Shown: positions 1-11,456, counted from the first letter of the stretch. The stretch: DNA of 64,000 nucleotides from Dreissena polymorpha (GCF_020536995.1 NC_068366.1:26902532-26966531), one strand, 5' to 3'. Notes: generated by a model from the sequence alone, not told the origin. A program made the numbers and translations.

Positions 1-998
1 GGGATGTGAAGTACCACAAACGTGATAGATGTAGCTATTAATATGATTGTTATTTTTGTCTGCTCTAGCATTTTCTTGTCAATTACATTCTGGTCCGATG
101 TCATGTTGATTCTCTGTTTTGTCAGCTTTGCAATCCGAAATATAATAGCGATGTTGCATGTAAGAACAACGAAAAGCGGCAGCAATACATAGTAAATAAT
201 TTCAATATAGCTCCAAATTTCAAATAAAAACAATGAATAATAGCATACCACTCTAGTCGAATTTCCATTTGGAACCCTTAATAGTGATATCTCCGTTATA
301 TATGGTAGTGACCATAGAAAGCTCCAGCATAACAGTATACCAAGAAAGCATTTTACTCTTTTCAATGTAAACCACACACTAAACTTAAGTGGGAACAGAA
401 CACGACACATCCGTTCAGCAGTCCAACACACTAAAATATAATTTGAAAACACCAAAGATGAACTTTTGAAATAATCAGACATCCGACACATATTATAATT
501 CCAATCTATGTTCAAACTGTCAAGATAAAAGTAGGTGAATCTCACTATAACAACGAATAAATCACTTATGCTTAACCAAACTATATATAGTTCTGTAGTT
601 TGAAAAGATTTCATGTTATACACTAGTGCAATCGTCAACGGGTTTGTAAAAAATCCTGGTATATTAGAAAAATAAAATGAATAATTATAAATAAACATAT
701 AAACTTTAGCCTCATGCACATTATCGAATGGTGAAGCGAAACCTTCTTGTTTTGAATAATTGGTACTTAAACAAATCCCATCCGTGCAGTTTGTTGAATA
801 TTGTTCACATGAACATCTTTGGAATGTATCGTTTCTTCTTTCTGAATTGTTTCTGTGTATTTCGGTATATGGAGTTATCGTCTGAAATCTGTCCTGACTT
901 GGTGATGATTGTTCACTATCAGATACAATTCCCCCAGATAAGTGCATACGAATAAGTAAAAGCACTATGGTACACTTAAAATACGGCTTTATCCCCAT
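1..998 (-). CDS. class A (rhodopsin-like) G-protein-coupled receptor, 3' end off the window
   Basis: One uninterrupted frame of 332 codons, read leftward from an ATG at 998-996; an in-frame stop lies about 36 bases upstream of that ATG. Residues 1-26 look like a signal peptide (hydrophobic core IVLLLI). An extracellular stretch to about residue 100 has several N-x-S/T sites (50, 56, 70, 80) and a Cys-rich patch (62-76). Helix 1 is about 103-128 (NPLTIALVY). Helix 2 is 136-155, with the LSISDL form of the LxxxD motif. Helix 3 is 176-198 and ends in ERM instead of D/ERY. Helix 4 is 215-235 with Trp225, helix 5 is 264-288 with Pro274, and helix 6 starts at 315. Cys171 and Cys252 fit the conserved helix 3-loop 2 disulfide. 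Helix 7 and the tail are missing beyond base 1. It should be a plasma-membrane receptor; the general look suggests a peptide receptor of the expanded lophotrochozoan type, but the ligand cannot be told. Confidence 0.9.
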   Translation of the reverse strand, partial: MGIKPYFKCTIVLLLIRMHLSGGIVSDSEQSSPSQDRFQTITPYTEIHRNNSERRNDTFQRCSCEQYSTNCTDGICLSTNYSKQEGFASPFDNVHEAKVYMFIYNYSFYFSNIPGFFTNPLTIALVYNMKSFQTTELYIVWLSISDLFVVIVRFTYFYLDSLNIDWNYNMCRMSDYFKSSSLVFSNYILVCWTAERMCRVLFPLKFSVWFTLKRVKCFLGILLCWSFLWSLPYITEISLLRVPNGNSTRVVCYYSLFLFEIWSYIEIIYYVLLPLFVVLTCNIAIIFRIAKLTKQRINMTSDQNVIDKKMLEQTKITIILIATSITFVVLHI

Positions 999-1479
999 CT
1001 CTGAAGTGATAAAAAATATATTTACATAAAATCATTAAATTCGAGTGTTCGGTTAACTACAAAGTTATAACGATTAACAAAATGAAGTCGAAGCCTTTGG
1101 AAAATAACTGCACAAAATATTGCTTGTAAACCGATGTTTATCGATTTCGTAATAATGTGTAATACATGTAGTCGTTACAATTTTATTTCAAAATTCTATG
1201 ACACATTTTCACCGCACAAAATATCGATATTATACCATTATCCAAGCTAATTTGTTTATTACTTGTTTTTTTCCGAACAGATAACATATAACTCACAAAC
1301 CTGAACGCAGTTTTGTAAAATATGTTTTTCATTTTAATTGAAACAAACTTGTCAGATAATGTAAGAATCGAACTGATAGCCTGCACGAATAGTGTTTACA
1401 AATAATCTGTTGTGCGACTATACAGCCAAATCTGTGTTCTATAAACACCGATCCATAATAAAATGTATCGAACGGTTAA

Positions 1480-1480
<1 letters not shown>
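999..1480. other. 5' flank of the receptor gene, no gene seen
   Basis: AT-rich sequence between the receptor start codon and the TA microsatellite. It would hold the receptor promoter and 5' UTR. I see no convincing TATA box or first exon. Confidence 0.4.

Positions 1481-1563
<83 letters not shown>
1481..1563. repeat. (TA)n microsatellite, about 41 copies
   Basis: An uninterrupted TA run of 83 bases about 480 bp upstream of the receptor start codon. The frames reading Tyr-Ile repeats on both strands are translations of this tract, not genes. Confidence 0.97.
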
Positions 1564-1566
<3 letters not shown>

Positions 1567-4500
1567 GTTATCACATGCACATATTTGAAGATGAATGTAA
1601 TTCAATTATTCGATTGGATGTAGACACTCTTATTTTATTTATGGTCAATTATAACACTATAACATAAAAGTGCTGCTTACCATGTTTTTACCCGTTGAAA
1701 CACGGAATACTTACAAAGACCTTTACCCACCACAATTGTTAGGAATAATATCTTTATGAATACATCCAAACTTAAATATGTCAGTGTTGAGGAGGGGCTC
1801 TTTCATAAAAAATATTCGAGTGCTTAAAGCTGTACATTGTTGAGCTTTTTCACTGAAGTACTTATAAATTCAGTAAACATATTTTCCATAAGAAATTGTC
1901 TGTATTTATTCAATGTAGACATCAAGTAATACTCTATCGTTCTCTATGAAATAGTAAATGGTTAATAGAAAATGACTACGACAGACACATAAACAAGGGG
2001 CAAAAAGGTTGGACATATTTGAAAAATGAAAAGATTAAATCATAAAGTGTTTGTAAAGTAAAAAGAAGAGTTTGCCAGCTCCACGAACCACCTTCCTTGC
2101 CGAACGGTTTAAGCTGAATCCATGAATTATTTTTAATCAGTGTGCAGGATCACGTGACTTTGTGGGTCACAATTAAACGTTAATAGATGTAAACACATCG
2201 GTATGTGGTGCTTTTCTTCAAATAACTTTTTAAAACATTTTTTCCGAAGAAATTCAACAAGTGCATACAATACCCTTTTTATGCTGCTTATGGCAGCGTG
2301 AAATACATCAGAATTACTTTATTTAGTAAGCCTGTGTTCTTGGCAAAAAATTCGATGTGTAACACATTCATGTTCGTGGTAATGCTGCATGCAACGTGAA
2401 ATGTTGGCACCGATTTAAGACGTATTCGATGATTTATACTTAAATCTTAAGATACTGGCACAAAATGAAAAAAGGCATTCATGCACTTAAGACTTATGCA
2501 AATGTATTTCAATTACTTAAGATATTTGCAAAAATAACGTTCTTAACGGTGTGTTTAAATTCTGTCCAGCCCGTGTATAAACCCCTGTGAAAACCGTATA
2601 TCATGAACTCTGGTAAATAATAGTATACCTAATTAAGGATACAAAAATAAATAATTTTAATATTATGCTTGAGAGAAAATGTTTAGTGCTTTGTAACTGA
2701 CATACATTAGTCGTTGTTGTGTTGTAGTTGTTAACTTTGAAATATTCTTAAGTATATAACAAATGGTTGATCTAAACATGATCAAGTAAATAGTGCTGCA
2801 AGTTATTAACTGCCTTTAATTCTTTTCTTTTAATTGGTATTAGTTATATGTCAATTAAGCGTGTCGTTTCATCTATAAGAAGGACTAAGTAAAAGAAATA
2901 ATACCCCGACAATGCGTTTAATAGAATGAATTTACATAAATGTCGATTATGAATAAATTAAACTTAAATATCCAAACACAATTAGGATAAATAAAACGTT
3001 AAGAAATGTTTATATTTTGCATTTTGAGTTAAATCTGTGCTAAAGTAAATGTTGCTCTGTGTTCTTACTTTTAAAATGAATTATATGTGTTTATGTTTTA
3101 TTAAATAGTTCATTTGTACTTATTTTCATGTGAAATACATTTAAATTGACTTACCGGATAACGTATCCTTTGACATTCTCTCAGAGAATGGCTAAAACTG
3201 TGGATCGCATTCTTTTTATATCGTAGTTAGGGAAATCGATTGCGCTATATTGATATACGAAACTATCAAGTTCGTATGTTCTCATTATACAACATAGAAT
3301 GAATGTGCATAACTATAATACACTTGACACGCATAATCTAACGGAAAATACTCTTTTAAATAGTCGAGACGACCGTAGGTGAGCAAGATTACGGTGGTCG
3401 AATATTGTTCGTGGCTTAGGCTTGAGAAAAACAAATTCCATGACAAATGCAGTACAAGTGTGAACTAGATTTTCCCTGACGCTTTATGCATTAGCAGCAC
3501 TCATTTTAAAACGCATGATTTTCGGTAATTAAAACGCACAATTGTAATTTATGCCGTCTTTCAGCACAGGAAAGTTATTTGCACGTGTGGCAGTAAATGC
3601 TTGAAGTGAATGGAATACGCGATATCACAATATCATAAGTATATCACATGTTCAACAAAAATAAATAAATAGTGTGATTGTGTTTGCTTGTAATATGAAG
3701 ATTATTAGGTCCTTCGTGTACTGCTAAATGTGATGACGTGAGTTTGCCATTGCATTTCTATTTAATTAATTAACTGGACTCAAACAAACAAAATTCTCGG
3801 GTAGCTTTTCGGTTCCGATGTAGACAGTGCATAACACAATGCGGACTTTAGTTTGAAAATAACTTAAACAATCAACGAGATCTTGACTTTGAAACTTGCT
3901 AGATTCGTGAATATAATGGGCTAAACTTCAATGATAATGTACGTATGATAACACAATAAGTATTTTGCTAAAATGTAAAGTTCCCAAAGCTTTATGAGTC
4001 AGTGAGTCAACAAACAACGACGAGTTTTTGAACATCACCGAGAAATACAGCCAACGGAATAACCTTAGAATAACCGGTGGACCAGAAGCCCAGGGCCGTC
4101 CATTCTTGGTGTCGGTGACAAATAAAATCGTAAAACTTATGAATACGCATTTGGGTTTCACAGTTTTTTCGAAAATGCAAACCTGACTTAAATCGGCCTT
4201 CTATTGTCCGATTCGTAAGATCACAAACTAAGATTAGCATTCTACAAAAAGCGGAGTTATTCAAGGGGTCTGGCATCTTCGTGAACGAGAACCTTACCAA
4301 ACCCCATGCGGAGGGTCCAGAGACCGTCCGCATGAATCTGCATAACGCTGTCAAAACGCCCTTTGAAGGGAAAATATTGGCGCTCTTCAAAGGAAACCAA
4401 CATGCGACGCAAATAAATTATTCATAGTTTAAAACCTTGCTAGAAAAGCCGTGGCCGAGAAAAAGAGAACCCCGCCAGTGCAAGAAACAGAGTAGCATCA

Positions 4501-4639
4501 CACTGGTCACGTTTAGTATGTAGGAACTGTATATCGATGAACATTTAATAACATTTGACGTACGTATCAACTGCGTTATCTTATGGATCAGAGATCTATA
4601 CAGACTATGGTTGCATCGATAATAAATGGAATGTGCCCC

Positions 4640-4641
<2 letters not shown>
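1564..4641. other. intergenic, no gene recognised
   Basis: About 3 kb of AT-rich sequence with only short frames. The longest, 4007-4390 on the minus strand (127 codons), resembles nothing I know and has no clear splice sites around it. Confidence 0.4.

Positions 4642-4686
<45 letters not shown>
4642..4686. repeat. (AT)n microsatellite, about 22 copies
   Basis: Perfect AT run. Just to its right (4700-4810) are several GGGTC/GGGCC-containing segments that may be a decayed interspersed repeat. Confidence 0.95.
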
Positions 4687-4689
<3 letters not shown>

Positions 4690-4989
4690 TCAGATTGGGT
4701 AAAATGGTGGGTCAAACGTCCATTCTACCGCCGTATTGTTGGGTCTTTAGTCGATTGTCGGGTCCCAAAGTCGATTATCGGGCCCTTGGACCCGACAGTT
4801 GAAGACCCACTTAAAAAACTGCTGCTTAACATTCTCATCACTATTTTTAAATTCAAATTTGCATATGTTATTTTACTCGAATTGTCGGGCCTATATCTCC
4901 CATTAGCACACATTAGGTCAAACTCCACACAGCAGTTACTTCCCTTGGGCATTCGCCAATCATTAATGTTTTTTTCTAGAATAAGGGAG

Positions 4990-5104
4990 GCCACTGCGTA
5001 TGAGATTGACCAACCTCGGCGCAGTGATTTGACGGGAACCAGCATAGCAACGAACGACAACTCTGTAATAAAAATTGCCAATTTTCGCGGTTAAACTTAA
5101 AGAG
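4990..5104 (+). other. possible non-coding first exon of the SET-domain gene
   Basis: A textbook splice donor (AGAG|GTAAGT) follows base 5104, and the frame before it has just closed with a stop. The next good acceptor with a start codon close behind is at 8053/8054, so this may be a 5' UTR exon of that gene. The 5' end is unknown and the placement is inference. Confidence 0.2.
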
Positions 5105-5923
5105 GTAAGTTGCGATAATATTTATTAGGTTTATTTATATTTTTGGTTATTAAAATTATTCTGCAAATGACTGAATTTAAACTGAAACTGCAACCAATAA
5201 TTAGGACACAGTTTCTGAAGTGTTTGCTGACAATGAAAACATATTTCAAACATGTAAAGCCGTGGCACGAATTTAGGTGACAACCTTGTTACCGCAAACA
5301 AACAAATGTAACCTATAATCTGCATTTAATGCAGATATAGTGACATTCATGAAAGCAAGCATGATTGTAGCATTAGATCATTTCCATGCGATACAAGTTC
5401 AATATATGTTTTAGGCTGACTGCAATGGTTAGACTGGGGAAATAAATTATAAAAGAACAGAATCTTTAACCACACAAGTTGGATTAGCCTTAGTGGTACA
5501 GTCATGTTACTATTACCGGATCAGTAGCGTAATAAAGTTGTTCTGGGGAAAAGCAATAAATGGTTTAAGACTTCTTTTACATCAGTTTGATAAGGTATCC
5601 GGACAAACGCTTCCACAAACAATCACTCCTACGCTAAATTAGTTCTGGCTTCAATAACTTTAAAATTCGCTTTCTATGATTTTTGAATGGCGCGACATTA
5701 AAGTTATGGACCAACCCCAGTAGGAAAGTCAACCAGGAATATACGAAAAGTTGACAGTTAACAAAGACCGGTCCAAAACAGCTTGTAAAAGCAGTTATTG
5801 GCCCAAATCAGCTACTTTATGTCTTTATTGGAAAGATTGACATTTTTCACATTTAACTGAGATGTTTTTTTACAAAATACTATCTTAAACATTTAACATT
5901 TATCTTTTCTGCTCTAACATATA
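5105..5923. other. AT-rich stretch, no gene seen
   Basis: No frame, RNA gene or repeat recognised between the candidate donor at 5105 and the transposon that begins at 5924. It would be intron if the gene model is right. Confidence 0.35.
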
Positions 5924-7734
5924 GACCAGTTGACGAGTGAAGTCACGCGCACCTGCAAATATTACACTCCGCCCACTGGTTGGCAAAAAGAGGTGAAATT
6001 CATATAAGCGCATATAGAGAAAGTTGAAATAATAATCGTTTTTATTGATAATCATGCACTATATCAAATATAATTTTACTAACTATGTCTGAATTAAACA
6101 TAAGCATGCAAGGAAATGCATTTTTGGAACGATTATATTGTTGTTATTATTTGTTTTTACTATAAACGAAATCTGGAATGGAACACAATATACGTGCGCG
6201 GTATGCAGTTACCATAAAAATCTCTACTTGGCACATCTTCGCGACCATTTTTTAGATAAAAAATTCTCTGATATTGAAATTTTTTCAGAATAAAACAAAT
6301 TTAATGAACGAACAAACATAAGGATGTAAACAAACAGCAAATAGATCGACTTTATGTACGCAACATATAGTAACTGATTTGAACATGCCTGTAAAAACTT
6401 GCCTTGTTACACATTAAATAAATTCTCTTGATAAATGTAATTGTTTTTATTTAATTATTCACACCAATTTTGACACTCTTTGTTTCAGCGTTTTTAACCC
6501 GGTGTTTTATTGCACCTTTGTTCATCATAAAGCGATTATCTCGTTATGATCGGATACTGTCCAAACAATTACAAAGAACACATGGGGTGATAAATCCAGG
6601 GACCTATTCTTGGCCCCTGCATTAACCACATGTGGCATACAAGTGTCTGGTCATTAAACATCATTTATGATACCTCCATGTCATCTCTTGGCATATTGAG
6701 CGATCATCAAAGCAAAATTGTAAAGCCAAAATACGAAACAGTTGCTTTAATAAAATATTTGAACATATTAAAAAATGAAGATATTTGTCCGAAATGGATT
6801 AACAGGAATTAGTGTATGTATATATTAGCCTGTTTAATCATAATAATAGAGTGTTAATAAGTATAAATTAAAAATATTGTGCAATTTCATTGCTACACAA
6901 TTAACGTATTTAACGAGTACAGGCAAATGTAAACTCGGCTATTCATGTTAAGATTGTACGTTTCTGTAGTGTACGAAATGACATGAAAACAAGCAAACAA
7001 CAAAAGGGTAAAAAATACTTGCGTAAAATAAATTAATAATAATAAATATATAGATATATTTATAATAAAATGCTAGATTGTTATCACTCCTTACCACCAG
7101 TAAAGAGAGTGCATGCAAAGACAGTTTAATTTGCTTAATATGCAATTCTTGTTTTTCATATGTATGCTAAACTTTATGATATTGTCATTCGATGGAAACG
7201 AAATGGTAATTCATTCCATGTAAAATAAAATTACTACAATGTTTATAAATTGTAATGTATTCCGCTTTTAGGGCTTCGTTTTATAATTGATTAAATGCCC
7301 CTCTTGCACCTTCGCTCGCTTATGAACAATAACAATATCTGCACCACTCATAGTTATAATCGAATTAATGTATGTGTTATTATCTTTGAAATATAATTTA
7401 CCAAAATCTTACAATCACAAAGAATAGGAAAGAATATTTATTGTTTTGTTTTGTTGGATTGCCAGTTTTTAGTCTGATGTATTAATATTATTAATTCGTA
7501 TTTTTATACAGAGGTAATTATATTTATGAAAATACATTTATTGGTACTAAATATTATATTTTTGCACTATTATGTAAGAGTTTTTTAAGTTTATTTCGGA
7601 TTTTTGTATCGTTTTATTGACTAAACAAACGACATGTATACATGTTTTACGTTACTGTAACCAGTGTTTTTTGCCAACCAGCCAGTGCGCATGCGCGGAA
7701 AATCCCGAATGTAAACAATAACATTCAACTGGTC
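5924..7734. mobile_element. non-autonomous DNA transposon with TIRs, TA target site
   Basis: The left end starts GACCAGTTGA and the right end is its inverse, TCAACTGGTC, each flanked by TA (5922-5923 and 7735-7736). Further in, both ends share an inverted block around CACTGG..TTGGCAAAAA (left near 5975-5995, right near 7667-7690). The 1.8 kb interior is AT-rich, with no transposase frame longer than about 60 codons. The TA duplication fits a Tc1/mariner-type mover, but TA is a weak criterion. Confidence 0.6.
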
Positions 7735-7736
7735 TA

Positions 7737-8053
7737 TCGAGAAAAACAGCGACGTGACACACATGATTGAAATGCGAATCTCCCGAGATTTCACGGTCAT
7801 ATGATGTTATTTCTATTTTTAGTAACAAACCATGTGCTCAATTGTTTACAAATTCAGAAAGACATTTCCCGTTTTTTTTAATAATTATTCTTGCTTGTTT
7901 TGTAAACAAATTGTAGTGTAAATACAAAATCAATGTACAAAATATTCAAAATTATCAAATTCACTTTGAAATCAGTGTTTAAATCCACCAGACGTAACTT
8001 GTTAATCACAAATAATAGATTTCAGAAAACGAAAGTAATGTTTACAATTCCAG
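7737..8053. other. stretch before the candidate coding exon, no gene seen
   Basis: AT-rich sequence ending in a good acceptor (TTTACAATTCCAG, ending at 8053). Nothing else recognised. Confidence 0.35.
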
Positions 8054-8166
8054 CAAAAAATGTCAAGGTCGATCCGAAAGAATCCAAATGAAAACTCGTC
8101 ACATGACAAAGCGACAATGGTGCAAAATTATGACTTTCAGGCTGATGAGAGTTATTTTCATCTATT
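8054..8166 (+). CDS. probable first coding exon of a SET-domain (KMT5A-like) gene
   Basis: A good acceptor precedes the exon, the ATG is at 8060-8062 in an A-rich context, and a consensus donor GTAAGA starts at 8167. The frame reads 35 codons, beginning MSRSIRKNPNENSSHDKA and ending near DESYFHL, leaving two bases of the next codon. Short, basic starts of the form R-x-N-P-x-x-N-x-x-x-K-A are, as I recall, typical of the KMT5A-like SET proteins expanded in bivalves; that comparison is from memory. The expected next exon, with a GRGVFA-type motif, was not found in the window, so the model is incomplete. Alternative: a chance frame between chance splice sites. Confidence 0.4.
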
Positions 8167-8331
8167 GTAAGATGCATTTGAAACATTTGAATCTTAAAAT
8201 ATGCCCTGATGCAGTAATTTATATTCATTCACCAATATATGAAGGAATGTATCCAAGAAAACATACTGTCTTTGATTTATAGCGTGACATAAATCTGTCA
8301 CGACTCTGGTTGACTTTCGATACAGGGTTGG

Positions 8332-8377
8332 CTTCAGCGTACAGATATGTCAATACTATATAAACTGTACGCTGAAG
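8332..8377. repeat. perfect 13-bp inverted repeat (hairpin)
   Basis: CTTCAGCGTACAG at 8332-8344 and its exact complement at 8365-8377, with a 20-base loop. A second small dyad (CGTGACA..CTGTCACG) lies about 30 bp upstream. It sits just outside the TIR element at 8398 and may be part of an older insertion. Confidence 0.8.
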
Positions 8378-8397
8378 TTTCTTTAGCTAACGCTAAA

Positions 8398-9391
8398 TTT
8401 GACAGGGCGGACATTCGCTCCTACAATGTTTTGATAGGGCGGACAGTAGCTCCTATATTATTTTGCCAACTCGGACAATCGCTTCTACATTATTTTGTCA
8501 ACTCGGACAGTCGCTCCTACATTACTTTTATTCAACGGCAAAACGTTCTATATGCCTTTCAAAGACTTACACCTATAATTAACCGACAATTAATTTTGCC
8601 AACTTGTTGACAGTTAGCCAATTCAAAACATTACATTTCCTACATTACATTTATTGGAATACATGTAAGTGCCATTTTGCGAATGGGATAAACATAAAAA
8701 CCGCAAATATGTTGTTCTTAATTTCATTTGTTTTTATGATATGACATTTATATGACATTTATAAACATATATATACACAAAATACACAAACGAAAAAACA
8801 TCCAAACAAAAGGTTTTTAGTGTCTGTCAGTGGCTCACCGTCTTCTTTCTTACGCGTTTTATCACCGATTATATTTATATAATAGCAAAGAATTAAATTG
8901 TAATATATTGATAGAATGTTATCGGTATATCTTACAATAACACAAAATAGACCAGAAAAATTATACATTGAAGACGAAATTCATAAAATGCAACATGCAG
9001 GCAAATTCGACTACAGACATGTTCGATTTACTGCATAACCATCATATGGTTGACTTAGACATGTGCTTCTTTGAGTACGAGTGACCCTCTAAGCATAGCA
9101 CAGACTGACTGCGTTTGTTTGTTAGAAGTTCCGTGTTGGTAGTAAATTATTGGCGTAATATTGACATTACAATATATACATATTGTTTTCACAGATTGCT
9201 AAATTACATTTAAAGAATCGACCAACTGTAACATAGTTTCTTAATAAGTAAATTGATTAATTAAAATCACATTGATCGGCTCATGTTAAATTGGCTTTCA
9301 GTTAACAAGTTGGCAAATTTAATTGTCTGTTAATTATAGATGTTAGCCGGGTTGGCAAAATAATGTTGGAGCGACTGTCCGCCTTGTCAAA
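8398..9391. mobile_element. foldback-like element with TIRs of about 110 bp or more
   Basis: The left arm begins TTTGACAGGGCGG and the right arm ends CCGCCTTGTCAAA. Both arms share the blocks GGACAGTCGCTCC, TTGCCAAC and TATAATTAAC in inverted order. The left arm is longer because a unit of about 35 bp (GGACAGTCGCTCC..TTGCCAACTC) is repeated about four times at 8405-8530. The interior has no transposase. The segment near 8890-9040 is a diverged relative of 15238-15560. Confidence 0.6.
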
Positions 9392-9659
9392 TCCGAAATG
9401 TATTTGTGTTACCTTTTTTTCGCCGCACAATTCATGCATTAACGGATCAGTTGTAGCTATAACGGATCACACGATCAAAACCACTCAAGGAGGGGGGCAT
9501 TTAACATATTATTTGAACTGTCGAAACATGAACTTTGTTGTTAACAAGGACCAAGTTATATTGCCAGTTATAAATAATATTAATGTTTTTGTTATTGTTA
9601 TTGATTGTTTTCTATATGTGATCTTGTATTCTTGTGTGAAATATCTGATGAAAATCCTA

Positions 9660-9698
9660 AATAGATCAGAAAGATATGGGCGTCTTATAAACCATGAA
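9660..9698 (+). pseudogene. SET-like motif fragment (YGRLINH)
   Basis: The plus frame reads NRSERYGRLINHE. Human KMT5A has NRLGRLINHS at the heart of its SET domain, so the match is close. If this joined the exon at 13871 after the base at 9696, the distance from NH to the next motif would equal that of KMT5A (19 residues). However, no GT donor follows and the frame stops within a few codons. It is either a decayed exon or a chance match. Confidence 0.3.
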
Positions 9699-9699
9699 A

Positions 9700-10317
9700 T
9701 TATTTGAATCATATATAATCATCGATATTAAACATGGATCATAAATAAAACTATAAGATTGATGTCATTTATTGTAAGAATCAACAAGATTTTCATATAT
9801 TTTAATATAATATATTAGCAATACGCATATTATCACGCTTGATCTGTTATTGTCCTTATTCTTTATTTCATTTAAGGTGCTGAAAATCTTTAAACACGAA
9901 TCAAAACTGAAATGGACTTTTGCAGGCAGGACTACTAAATGGCCTTAAAATTAATGCTTAAACTTTTTGCTTGCCAACATAGTTATAGCATGTGGCCGCG
10001 AACAATGTTTAACCTCGATTTGGAAACGAGACAGAAATCAACAAAATTGTATATAAATGTCAGCAAAACATACCGAAATGTTTGACAAAGAGTATTTCCC
10101 ATTACGACTCAATCAGTGCGTTTTAAAGAACAGACCTTGAAGATGCTATATATTAAATATCATCTAAAAATATCAACTATTTAACGCGATGCGCAGTCTG
10201 TAATTTACTGATGTTTAGGAACCAAAAGTTAGGTAATGTCCGGTTATATGATCATATGCTAAAAATGAAGTATGCTTTCTGCTTTCTGTGCATTGATTTT
10301 TTTAATTCAAAATGTTT
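9700..10317. other. no gene seen
   Basis: AT-rich sequence with short frames only; probably intronic if the SET gene model is right. Confidence 0.35.
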
Positions 10318-10319
10318 TG

Positions 10320-10615
10320 GGCCTGCCCAGCTAGCTGAGTTGATGGCTCAGTTGATAGAGCGCCAGACTGTCAATTCTAAGGTTTGAATCTGGGGGTAGG
10401 ATAAAGTTTCTTCATAGAGATTGGTTCCCGAACATTGTAACATTGTATTTGTAGGTCATTCTTCCCCAACCTCTGAATCAAGTGGGGAAGAAGTGGGTCA
10501 CTTGTGGTTGGCTAATACTGATCACAAGAAGTAGGAAAGCTGGTTCATGTCCTGACCACTTGCAAAATGACCTTAATTTGGGTTCAAGAAGGCATTAAAC
10601 CTGATCAATCTAAAT
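10320..10615 (+). mobile_element. tRNA-derived SINE
   Basis: The head has RNA polymerase III promoter boxes: A-box TGGCTCAGTTGA at 10344-10355 and B-box GGTTTGAATCT at 10381-10391, spaced as in a tRNA. A body of about 220 bp without tRNA likeness follows, and it ends in GGCATTAAACCTGATCAATC near 10610. The head does not close into a good acceptor stem, so it is not a functional tRNA gene. It is single copy here, with family unnamed. Confidence 0.7.
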
Positions 10616-11112
10616 TCAACCAAATTCTTTTGCCCAAAGGTCAGAGTTTCAAATACATTCCAACACAACAGCTGTTGGCAGTCACCTCGATTATTGATTA
10701 TAAAGCCCCGTCCAGTTCGATTGACAGCGGCTAGCAGTCAATAGTATGGTCGTTTTAATAACATTGCCAACAACGATCATTTGTCTAAACTGTTTTCAAT
10801 TTTCTAAAGATTGACTGTTTCCAAAACACAATTTAATAATCTTAAAGAACTGGACCAACGTTATTCCTTCTTCTGTTTGAGATTTTGCAGAACTTCTCCC
10901 TAAAGTGACTAGTCTTTATGACATTAAGTGAGTAATAAGGCCTTTCAAAATTTCATTCTCTACAGTTATTTGATTAATCATTAAATATTATGAAAATTTA
11001 AATATCATTTATGTTAGATATAAAGCCATGTATTAATCTTGCATGATTTTCATGTCTGATAGATGTTTCACTCAACAGTTTGTTTATGCAGAAATAAAAC
11101 AAGTAACTGATT
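10616..11112. other. no gene seen
   Basis: AT-rich sequence without recognisable genes or named repeats. Confidence 0.35.
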
Positions 11113-11247
11113 TTTATGCCCCCCTTCAAAGAAGAGGGGGTATATTGCTTTGCACATGTCGGTCTGTCGGTCCGTCCACCAGGTGGTTTCCGGATGATAA
11201 CTCAAGAACGCTTGGGCCTAGGATCTGTGCAAGTGGAAGTCAAGTTC
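11113..11247 (+). repeat. fragment of the GCCCCCCTTC..GAAGAGGGGG dispersed repeat
   Basis: Same start as the copies at 24030 and 25312: ATGCCCCCCTTC, GAAGAGGGGGTATATTGC, a GTCGGTCTGTCGGTCC run, then ACTCAAGAACGCTTGGGCC. It is cut off by the MITE that begins at 11252. Confidence 0.75.
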
Positions 11248-11251
11248 TTAA

Positions 11252-11456
11252 ACCTTTGCATGCTGGGAAATTTGTCGTCTGCTAAAATGTTGTCTGCTGA
11301 ATTTCTCAAATTAGCGTTTTCTTTGAATTTTTTCAAAGAATACTATAAGAATAGCAAACAGTTTGGATCCTGATGAGACGCCACATTCTGTGGCGTCTCA
11401 TCTGGATCCAAACTGTTTGCAAAGGCCTTCAAAATTCGGTTCCAGCACTGAAAGAG
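11252..11456. mobile_element. piggyBac-type MITE with central hairpin, TTAA flanks
   Basis: TTAA at 11248-11251 and 11457-11460 flank a 205-bp element. Its ends are imperfect inverse copies (ACCTTTGCATGCTGGGAA against CTCTTTCAGTGCTGGAA read inward). The middle is a nearly perfect palindrome, 33-base arms with one mismatch around AGCAAACAGTTTGGATCC and TGAGACGCCACA, with a 3-base loop. It interrupts the dispersed repeat before it. A half copy is at 14162-14298. Confidence 0.75.

Noticed and set aside
728-955. 75-codon plus-strand frame
   Set aside because: It lies antisense to the signal peptide and N-terminus of the receptor and has no features of its own.
1392-1667. Open frames on both strands reading Tyr-Ile repeats
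   Set aside because: They are translations of the TA microsatellite.
4007-4390. 127-codon minus-strand frame as a gene
   Set aside because: No domain, signal peptide or splice context; the length is possible by chance in this region.
9363-9707. The whole 114-codon frame as a SET exon
   Set aside because: Only the last 12 residues resemble a SET domain; its beginning is the arm of the foldback element.
10330-10400. A tRNA gene
   Set aside because: A- and B-boxes are present but the stems do not close well and a SINE body and tail follow, so it is called a SINE.
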